This document shows, one piece after another, positions 1 through 5,066 of a stretch of 5,066 nt of DNA. This stretch comes from Methylococcaceae bacterium NSP1-1 (GTDB lineage: Bacteria > Pseudomonadota > Gammaproteobacteria > Methylococcales > Methylomonadaceae). The notes under the pieces are model-generated. The model did not search any database and was not told where the DNA came from. It saw only the letters and a program-made list of their open reading frames with translations. The stretch spans positions 1-5,066 of the forward strand of contig NQJG01000105.1 in NCBI GenBank assembly GCA_002256465.1, read 5' to 3'. A program made the position numbers and the translations under genes. Within the stretch, counting starts at the first letter, position 1; every line of letters starts with the position of its first letter.

Positions 1-818
1 GCCAATTTGAGCAACTGGGTTTTGGAAATATAGCCCATCTCATAGGCAATCTCTTCAATACAAGCTACTTTTAAACCCTGTCTTTTTTCAATCGTCTGAA
101 TAAAGTTGGACGCTTCAAGTAATGATTCATGGGTGCCGGTATCAAGCCAGGCAAAACCTCGGCCCATCAACTCAACTTTCAAATCCCCTTGCTCAAGATA
201 AGTTTGATTGACGGTCGTAATTTCCAGCTCACCGCGATGGGAGGGTTTGATATTTTTGGCAATTTCAACAACACTATTAGGATAAAAGTACAATCCTACT
301 ACCGCATAATTACTTTTCGGGTTGCTCGGCTTTTCTTCGATACTGAGCACGTTACCCTTATCATCAAACTCGGCAACGCCATACTGCTCAGGATCTTTGA
401 CATGGTAACCAAACACAGTCGCTTTTTTATGTTGCGTTACATTGGCAACCGCATGTGCCAGCATTTCAACTAAACCATGCCCATAAAAGATATTGTCACC
501 CAGTACCATACACACATCATCGTCGCCAATAAAGTCTGCGCCCAGGATAAATGCCTGAGCAAGGCCATCAGGAGAAGGTTGAACCTTATAGGAAAATGCC
601 ATACCGATGTCAGAGCCATCACCCAACAATTCTTCAAATCGGGGCAGGTCGTTGGGTGTGGAAATGATCAATACTTCGGTAATACCTGAAAGCATTAACG
701 CGGAAAGCGGATAATAGATCATCGGTTTGTCGTAAATAGGCGTTAGCTGTTTACTGACGCCTTTGGTAATAGGGTAAAGTCTTGTCCCGCTACCGCCTGC
801 TAAAATAATACCTTTCAT
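1..818 (-). CDS. rfbA: Glucose-1-phosphate thymidylyltransferase, 3' end cut by window edge
   Basis: Catalyses dTTP + glucose-1-phosphate to dTDP-glucose + pyrophosphate in the cytoplasm, the first step of the dTDP-rhamnose pathway. My translation of the minus strand from 818 is open to base 1 and gives 272 full codons. The family is about 290 residues, so roughly 20 C-terminal residues lie outside the window. Visible motifs are the nucleotide-binding loop GGSGTRLYP (residues 8-16), [17 protein letters not shown] (22-38), the metal-binding GDN with D108, EEKP (161-164) and LDTGTH with D226. The start is the second ATG of an ATGAATG pair: only this frame gives MKGIILAGG, and a GGAG sits 7 bases upstream. 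It begins 24 bases after the wzc stop and is probably co-transcribed. Family assignment is firm; rmlA is the same gene under another name, and an rffH-type paralogue cannot be excluded without the rest of the locus. Confidence 0.96.
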   Translation of the reverse strand, partial: MKGIILAGGSGTRLYPITKGVSKQLTPIYDKPMIYYPLSALMLSGITEVLIISTPNDLPRFEELLGDGSDIGMAFSYKVQPSPDGLAQAFILGADFIGDDDVCMVLGDNIFYGHGLVEMLAHAVANVTQHKKATVFGYHVKDPEQYGVAEFDDKGNVLSIEEKPSNPKSNYAVVGLYFYPNSVVEIAKNIKPSHRGELEITTVNQTYLEQGDLKVELMGRGFAWLDTGTHESLLEASNFIQTIEKRQGLKVACIEEIAYEMGYISKTQLLKL

Positions 819-823
819 TCATG

Positions 824-829
824 CTCTCC
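824..829 (-). promoter_or_regulatory. Ribosome-binding site of rfbA
   Basis: The minus strand reads GGAGAG here. Its GGAG core ends 7 bases before the ATG at 818 but only 3 bases before the overlapping ATG at 822, which is in another frame. The spacing therefore supports the start at 818. Confidence 0.7.
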
Positions 830-842
830 ACTAAAAAATACA

Positions 843-3014
843 TCAATTGGATTTTTGGTAGCTGTATTGATAAATATATTTTCCATATCCATAACGGGAG
901 GATGATTCAGGCACATCATTAAAGACGATAACCATCAATGTCGCACTAGCCATACGGCCAATAATAGCCGCATCGGTAACCGCTAAAATGGGCGGGGAAT
1001 CGATGATGACATGGTCGTAATGTTTACTAATACTTTCCAGAAAAATTTTGAATCTTTCATGCAGTAATAATTCCGAGGGATTAGGAGGGATAGATCCGGT
1101 AGCGATAAAGTCGAAATTAGCCATCGGAATTTTGTGAATCGCCTCATCCAACGTTATTTTGTTTGATATGAATTCGGATAGTCCCAATTCTCTGCTGACA
1201 CCCAGGCTTCTATTAATCAAGCCTTTGCGTAAATCACCATCGATCAACAATATTTTTTTCCCGGCATCAGCCAGTACTGCGGCAAGATTAATCGAAACAA
1301 AAGATTTACCGACGCCGGGGCTTGGGCCGGTAATCATGATAATGTTGTTTTGCGCTTCCAGAAACGCAAAGTGCAAGGTGGTGCGTAAACTACGCAAACT
1401 TTCTATGGCAAGATCTTCATTATTTTCCAGAGCCAAAATTGGAAGTTCATTACTTTGTTGATTTTTTCTGAGCTTAGCATTAATTTTTAATTGTTGTGCA
1501 CTATGCGGAATAGTTGCATATACCGGAATGTTAAGCTGTTTTTCAATCAAATCAGGATCTTCAACACCACGATGTAGCGATTTTCGGATAAATACCCAAG
1601 CAATACCTAAAATTAATCCTAAAATCAATGAAACAGCAACAATCAATGCTTTTTTGGGTTTTATGGGCTCCGTAGGCAATACGGCATAATCGATAATCCT
1701 CACATTACCTACTGTGCCGGCTTTTGAAACCCGCAAAGTCTGGGTGTTGTTAAGCAGAGCAGTATAGAGTTCAGTATTGACTTTAACGTCTCTTGCCAGC
1801 CTCAGAATAACTTGTTGCGTTTCGGGGAGTACTTCAATTTTCTTGTCATTAGAATTCATCTGCCCTTGCAGGCGAGCAATTTGCTTGTCAATAGCGACAA
1901 CTGAAGGATGCGATTCGGTAAATTTTTGCCGCAACTCATCACGTTTTTGTTGCAACAGAGTAATTTGGGTTTGTATTTCGACTACGCCTTTTAAAACACC
2001 TTGTGTTTCCAATTCCAAGTCGATAGAGCCATGGCGGGTTCTGTAATCATTTAAGGCGTTTGTTGCAGCTTCCAATTGCTCTTTAAGTTGGGGCAATTGC
2101 TTTTCCAGAAACTCCAGTGTTTTTTGCGCCTCCGCAGATTTTTGTTCAACATTTTGCCGAACATAAATATTGGCAATCTCATTTAATGTCTGGAGAGCCG
2201 AATCCTGACTGGTGGACTCCATAGTTAATTCCAGAATACCTGTTTTTTTTCCTTTTTCTGTTACTGTAATATTTTCTTTTAACAGATCGATGGCTTTACC
2301 CAACGATTGTCGCGTGAGTATAAACTGAGTATCGGGGCGCGATTTTAGCAGTGACACGAACAGTGTGATTGATTGTTGCTTGTCTTCCAGTTGCTTGCTG
2401 GCAAGTTTGCCAACTTCGCCCTCCAGAACCAGTCCATCTTCATGCATTAAACTAAAATGGCCTTGTTTGCCGGCAATTAGTATAAATTTTTCACCTAGCA
2501 AATATGATGGTACGGTAAAAGTATCAATACGAATCGATTCGCCACCCCAGGCATATTTCGTTTGTCCGAATAAAGCACTGGAAACTTCGTCGCCTTCATT
2601 ATGTTGTTCAAATCGTCTGGCAATGGCCCCTCCGATTACAGGAAAAAATTTTGGTTTAGCAATTATTTCCTGATTAAGGTTTTTAACGACAGCGCCTAAA
2701 ATCAACCTTGATTTGATAAGCTCAATTTCAGTCAGTGCCTCTACTTCATCGCCCATTAAAGCAGCTACCGGCTCCAGGGCCCCCAATGATGGTGAATTTT
2801 TTTCAACCTGCAACATCGCATCGGCTTTGTAAACCGGCTGGTCAATTAGGGCCTTGGCAGTACCGATGATCAGTACTACTAAAGTAATAAAAGCGATAAG
2901 CCATTTATTATCAACAAGAGTTGCTAATAAATCACCTAAATCGATTTCATCATCATCTTGGCTCGGTAAATAATTTACAGTGGCTTTTTTATTATCGGAA
3001 GATATGTTTGGCAT
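843..3014 (-). CDS. wzc: Polysaccharide co-polymerase / bacterial tyrosine kinase (Wzc family), kinase domain apparently shortened
   Basis: Inner-membrane protein that sets polymer length, docks with Wza across the periplasm and autophosphorylates on tyrosine. The 723 residues contain: an N-terminal cytoplasmic tail; a Wzz-type domain with a first membrane segment (about 38-57); a long periplasmic part with coiled-coil stretches (about 285-390); a GNVR motif (436-439); the proline-rich PTEPIKPKK (447-455); a second membrane segment (457-476); and a cytoplasmic P-loop kinase. Kinase motifs are ESLRSLR (538-544, the EX2RX2R oligomerisation motif), Walker A GPSPGVGKS (563-571, K570), Walker A' ILLIDGDLR (588-596, D592 and D594) and Walker B VIIDSPP (669-675, D672). 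The C-terminal tail has six tyrosines (708, 710, 713, 715, 717, 719). Compared with E. coli Wzc, about 27 residues are missing between LMVI (693-696) and VFND (697-700); see findings. An in-frame TGA nine bases upstream rules out a longer N-terminus. The Shine-Dalgarno match before this ATG is weak. Confidence 0.95.
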   Translation of the reverse strand: MPNISSDNKKATVNYLPSQDDDEIDLGDLLATLVDNKWLIAFITLVVLIIGTAKALIDQPVYKADAMLQVEKNSPSLGALEPVAALMGDEVEALTEIELIKSRLILGAVVKNLNQEIIAKPKFFPVIGGAIARRFEQHNEGDEVSSALFGQTKYAWGGESIRIDTFTVPSYLLGEKFILIAGKQGHFSLMHEDGLVLEGEVGKLASKQLEDKQQSITLFVSLLKSRPDTQFILTRQSLGKAIDLLKENITVTEKGKKTGILELTMESTSQDSALQTLNEIANIYVRQNVEQKSAEAQKTLEFLEKQLPQLKEQLEAATNALNDYRTRHGSIDLELETQGVLKGVVEIQTQITLLQQKRDELRQKFTESHPSVVAIDKQIARLQGQMNSNDKKIEVLPETQQVILRLARDVKVNTELYTALLNNTQTLRVSKAGTVGNVRIIDYAVLPTEPIKPKKALIVAVSLILGLILGIAWVFIRKSLHRGVEDPDLIEKQLNIPVYATIPHSAQQLKINAKLRKNQQSNELPILALENNEDLAIESLRSLRTTLHFAFLEAQNNIIMITGPSPGVGKSFVSINLAAVLADAGKKILLIDGDLRKGLINRSLGVSRELGLSEFISNKITLDEAIHKIPMANFDFIATGSIPPNPSELLLHERFKIFLESISKHYDHVIIDSPPILAVTDAAIIGRMASATLMVIVFNDVPESSSRYGYGKYIYQYSYQKSN

Positions 3015-3058
3015 TGTGTATCAAGCAAGTTTTGGTGAAATAAATTCAAGTATTGACT

Positions 3059-3229
3059 TTACAGCGTAAAATATACATAAAGGTATTTTAAGCACCCTGC
3101 CATTACCCCAAGAATCATTCGCTCGACAAATTTGGATTGTCCAAATCTTTGTTCTGGCGCAAGTAAATCGGCATCCAAATCCAACAATTCATTACGACTT
3201 AGCTTAATGGCAGTAGCAGCAAAATTACA
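3059..3229 (-). other. Open frame continuing the wza frame after its stops; possible small gene or gene remnant
   Basis: Directly after wza the same frame reads TAA TGA TGA, then stays open for 56 sense codons to a TAA at 3059-3061. The peptide has a protein-like middle (NELLDLDADLLAPEQRFG, then QSKFVERMILGV) and a hydrophobic, aromatic end (CLKYLYVYFTL). It has no ATG, GTG or TTG start with a ribosome-binding site; the nearest option for a longer product is a rare ATT at 3208, also without a clear Shine-Dalgarno. I do not recognise it. It could be a decayed gene, a small unannotated protein or a chance open frame, since 56 codons is not far beyond chance when several frames are searched. Confidence 0.2.
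3126..3152 (-). repeat. Inverted repeat / RNA hairpin in the wza-wzc gap
   Basis: On the plus strand ACAAATTTGGA (3126-3136) and TCCAAAT plus TTGT (3140-3146, 3149-3152) form a stem of 7 + 4 base pairs with a 3-base loop and a 2-base bulge at 3147-3148. The wza-to-wzc transcript would fold the same way. The bases after it on the minus strand are not a U-run, so it is not a typical intrinsic terminator. A role in mRNA processing or stability is only an inference. Confidence 0.45.
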
Positions 3230-3235
3230 TCATCA

Positions 3236-4456
3236 TTATCGAGGCGTTGGTACTCCGGCAATTGTATTCAACAGATTGATAGTGGGTTGTACCTGATCAA
3301 TGATTTGATTCCAGCGAATACCTTCTGCACGATCGACAAAAATCACGTCACGGGGCTGAAGAGGGAAACGGTCAGCCAACAATAAGGCATCAGGCGATTT
3401 GGCATCCAAATGAAAAATTTTCGGTTTTCCGAGGCCGCCTCTAAAGAGAAATATTCGGGCCGGATCTGAAAATTCTTGGTTCAATCCCCCCGCATCACTA
3501 AGTGCTTCGGCCAATGTCATGCGACCTTTGCTCATATAGAGACTTTTTGATCTTGTAGAACTAGATCCGCCAGGAATTGATGCACTGCCAGTCCCAGTAG
3601 TACCGCTAGTAGAATCTCCAAAAACAAAAATCTTGTTGAACTGCCTATCCGGCACATTCAGCACATCACCGTGTTGGAGCGTGACATTTTGACGGAGGTC
3701 TCCACCTTCATAGAGAGCCAGCAAATTAACGTTATAAGTTTTGCCGGCACGAGTGAGGATAATATTGCGTGAATCCGCTTCAACATCAAATCCACCGGCA
3801 CTGTTGATCGCTTCCAGTACTGTTAAAGGAATATCTTTTACTAACTGGATGCCCGGTGTTTTGACTTCACCGACAACATAAACCCGTTGACTTCTATAAG
3901 CCGTTACCCGCACATCAAGTTGGACTTGTTCAATATAGACTGAAAGTTTTTGTGTTAATTCTTCGCGAATCTCTTCAACCGTTTTACCGGCTGCTTTAAT
4001 GACGCCCGCATAAGGATAGAAAATGTTTCCGTCTTCCCCCACAACAGTACCAGCTGTTTCTGCTGAGCGAAATTCACCGGCCGGAATCGTTAATTCCGGA
4101 TGATCCCAAACGGTTACATTAAGAATATCCCTGGGGCCGACACGGTATTGGCTGTGGGCTTCTTTAGGAGGTAAACCGTTTTTTGTTGCTTGAGAACCAA
4201 TGCGATAGTCAAAATAAAGATTGGAGACATTATTGGAACCTAAGCTACGGTTGTTAAAATCTTTCTCCAAGTCAACGATTAACTGAGCCGTAATGGGTTC
4301 AATATTCAATTTTTTCAAAATGGTTGCATTGCTTTCCGTAACAGGCATTTCTACGCTCGATTCAGAAGCAAAATGCGATATGTGCATGCCGGGAACGACA
4401 GAGCAAGCTCCAAGTTGACTCAATACAATTAAGGTTAATAAAATCTCGATTCGCAT
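3236..4456 (-). CDS. wza: Outer-membrane polysaccharide export lipoprotein (Wza family)
   Basis: Forms the outer-membrane channel through which capsule or exopolysaccharide leaves the cell, working with Wzc. At 406 residues it is somewhat longer than E. coli Wza (379). A lipoprotein signal peptide ends at LGAC with lipidated C18, followed by the family-like SVVPG. The polysaccharide export domain starts at YRVGPRDILNVTVWDHPELT (104-123) and runs to about 187. The first SLBB domain begins at VYVVGEVKTPG (192-202) and includes PLTVLEAINSAGG (210-222). A second SLBB-like domain covers about 275-375, with MTLAEALSDAGG (313-324). RWNQIIDQVQPTI (381-393) matches the C-terminal helix that crosses the outer membrane in E. 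coli Wza. Residues 282-305 are a Gly/Ser/Thr-rich insert absent from E. coli Wza. AGGAAA lies 10 bases before the ATG. The gene follows wzb after 87 bases, with no clear terminator between them, and ends in TAA followed in frame by two TGA codons. Confidence 0.96.
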   Translation of the reverse strand: MRIEILLTLIVLSQLGACSVVPGMHISHFASESSVEMPVTESNATILKKLNIEPITAQLIVDLEKDFNNRSLGSNNVSNLYFDYRIGSQATKNGLPPKEAHSQYRVGPRDILNVTVWDHPELTIPAGEFRSAETAGTVVGEDGNIFYPYAGVIKAAGKTVEEIREELTQKLSVYIEQVQLDVRVTAYRSQRVYVVGEVKTPGIQLVKDIPLTVLEAINSAGGFDVEADSRNIILTRAGKTYNVNLLALYEGGDLRQNVTLQHGDVLNVPDRQFNKIFVFGDSTSGTTGTGSASIPGGSSSTRSKSLYMSKGRMTLAEALSDAGGLNQEFSDPARIFLFRGGLGKPKIFHLDAKSPDALLLADRFPLQPRDVIFVDRAEGIRWNQIIDQVQPTINLLNTIAGVPTPR

Positions 4457-4466
4457 AAACTTATAA

Positions 4467-4472
4467 TTTCCT
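4467..4472 (-). promoter_or_regulatory. Probable ribosome-binding site of wza
   Basis: AGGAAA on the minus strand, 10 bases before the ATG at 4456. The spacing is a little long but it is the only purine-rich match here, and the resulting start places the lipobox cysteine at a normal position (18). Confidence 0.5.
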
Positions 4473-4543
4473 ACTCAATACCATGTATAAAACTTTTGAC
4501 GGGTAGCGATTTATTAATTTTTATTGGGTCTTTGTAAGAGGCA

Positions 4544-4984
4544 TTAAAGTTTTGACACCCATAAAGCTACACCTTGTTCTATTAAATTAATCGATTCTAT
4601 AAACACAGATAAATCTTGTTTATAAGGATCAGGAATATCGAATTTTCCCCATTCACCCAGTCGAAAAACTTTTCCTTTTGCGCTCGGTTCACTTTCTTCA
4701 ATGGCGATTTTGTGAGCTGTTTCCATAACCAGGATAAGATCAGTTTTACGGATCATTTCCTTATTCAATTGACAGGCTCGATAATCTGAAATATCAATGC
4801 CTTTTTCCATCATTAGCTGACATGCTTTAGGATCAGGGTTGTGACCAACCAGCGCGCCTAGTCCAGCGGAACTAACAACGCAATCACCCTTATTGGAGGC
4901 AGCGAGTGCGTGTTTTAATAATCCCTCTGCCATAGGGCTTCTACATATGTTACCAATACAAACAACGAGTATATTTTTAAACAA
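4544..4984 (-). CDS. wzb: Low-molecular-weight protein tyrosine phosphatase (Wzb family), TTG start
   Basis: Cytoplasmic phosphatase that removes phosphate from the tyrosine tail of Wzc-type kinases, allowing the cycle needed for polymer assembly. The 146 residues match the usual length of about 147. The catalytic P-loop CIGNICRS (9-16) has the CX5R(S) signature with nucleophile C9 and R15. The general acid is D119 in IPDPY (117-121), and the SSAGL segment (38-42) is also typical. The start codon is TTG: an in-frame TAG lies one codon further upstream, and the next ATG (codon 18) would remove the catalytic loop. The resulting N-terminus, MFKNILVVC, closely matches E. coli Wzb. The Shine-Dalgarno is weak. 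Its position directly before wza and wzc points to Wzc as the substrate; this is inferred from context. An arsenate reductase of the same fold is unlikely here. Confidence 0.95.
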   Translation of the reverse strand: MFKNILVVCIGNICRSPMAEGLLKHALAASNKGDCVVSSAGLGALVGHNPDPKACQLMMEKGIDISDYRACQLNKEMIRKTDLILVMETAHKIAIEESEPSAKGKVFRLGEWGKFDIPDPYKQDLSVFIESINLIEQGVALWVSKL

Positions 4985-5020
4985 GGTCTAAATCTTCAGA
5001 GGAATGTCGTACTAGTTTTA

Positions 5021-5048
5021 AGTATAGCAAGGAAATCAAGATTGGCTA
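5021..5048 (-). promoter_or_regulatory. Candidate sigma-70 promoter upstream of wzb
   Basis: The minus strand has TATACT (5021-5026, 5 of 6 to TATAAT) and TAGCCA (5043-5048, 4 of 6 to TTGACA) separated by 16 bases. This would start transcription about 30 bases before the wzb TTG and drive the whole cluster. The match is modest, the DNA is AT-rich, and the window ends 18 bases further on, so a stronger upstream promoter or a longer operon cannot be excluded. Confidence 0.3.
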
Positions 5049-5066
5049 GGGCATGCTAAGTCCTAA

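Larger units (their letters stand above)
3015..3235. other. wza-wzc intergenic gap
   Basis: These 221 bases separate the wza stop from the wzc start, much longer than the 24- and 87-base gaps elsewhere in the cluster. The gap contains a hairpin (3126-3152) and an open stretch in the wza frame (3059-3229). I see no convincing sigma-70 promoter for wzc and no terminator with a U-tract. The last 20 bases before the wzc ATG lack a good ribosome-binding site. Confidence 0.6.

Noticed and set aside
129..689. Plus-strand open frames of 114 and 70 codons
   Set aside because: They lie opposite rfbA, whose motifs are clear on the minus strand. Their peptides show no recognisable domain and they are antisense shadows.
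785..797. Near match to the ops element recruited by RfaH (GGCGGTAGCGGG on the minus strand)
   Set aside because: It falls on codons 8-12 of rfbA, where GGSGT is a conserved nucleotide-binding motif that explains these bases. The ops element normally lies in an untranslated leader upstream of the operon.
1159..2673. Three plus-strand open frames of about 90-100 codons
   Set aside because: All lie opposite wzc and have cysteine- and serine-rich compositions typical of reading a real gene backwards. No ribosome-binding site or domain supports them.
3080..3110. TGGCAG...GCTT on the minus strand as a sigma-54 promoter for wzc
   Set aside because: The distance between the GG and GC elements does not fit the fixed spacing that sigma-54 needs.
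3396..3412. Palindrome ATTTGG-CAT-CCAAAT resembling the hairpin in the wza-wzc gap
   Set aside because: It lies inside the wza coding region at HLDAK, is only 6 base pairs long, and its resemblance to the intergenic hairpin is short enough to be chance.
1..5066. CRISPR arrays, tRNA or rRNA genes, insertion sequences, attachment sites
   Set aside because: I saw no regularly spaced repeats, cloverleaf-like segments, transposase motifs or terminal inverted repeats. The window is almost fully covered by the four export genes.

Overview
The window holds one strand-consistent piece of an exopolysaccharide/capsule export locus. Every gene I can support reads right to left on the minus strand. In transcription order they are: a low-molecular-weight protein tyrosine phosphatase (wzb type, 4544-4984), an outer-membrane polysaccharide export lipoprotein (wza type, 3236-4456), a polysaccharide co-polymerase fused to a bacterial tyrosine kinase (wzc type, 843-3014), and the start of a glucose-1-phosphate thymidylyltransferase (rfbA/rmlA type, 1-818, cut off by the window edge).

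Together they form the classic Wzy-dependent export and control module. Wza is the outer-membrane channel. Wzc spans the inner membrane and periplasm, controls chain length and autophosphorylates on a C-terminal tyrosine cluster. Wzb dephosphorylates Wzc. RfbA makes dTDP-glucose, the first step towards dTDP-rhamnose and related sugars, so the polymer probably contains a dTDP-derived sugar. The order wzb-wza-wzc differs from wza-wzb-wzc in E. coli. No flippase, polymerase or glycosyltransferase lies inside the window; these would be expected outside it.

The host is most likely a gammaproteobacterium or a close relative. The base composition is moderately AT-rich, the outer-membrane lipoprotein implies a Gram-negative cell, and all four proteins look closest to proteobacterial Wza/Wzb/Wzc/RmlA. 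I recall similar proteins in gammaproteobacterial methanotrophs, but nothing in the sequence settles the genus.

Layout: 1-818 rfbA (3' end missing); 819-842 short gap with the rfbA ribosome-binding site; 843-3014 wzc; 3015-3235 a 221-base gap with a hairpin and an open frame that continues the wza frame beyond three stops; 3236-4456 wza; 4457-4543 short gap; 4544-4984 wzb, starting with TTG; 4985-5066 upstream DNA with a candidate promoter.

The system is a known type, not a new one. The most unusual thing is in Wzc: the kinase domain seems to lack about 27 residues (one helix and the flanking strand ends) just before the tyrosine tail, with the frame kept. A Gly/Ser/Thr-rich insert in Wza and the post-stop open frame after wza are the next most notable points.
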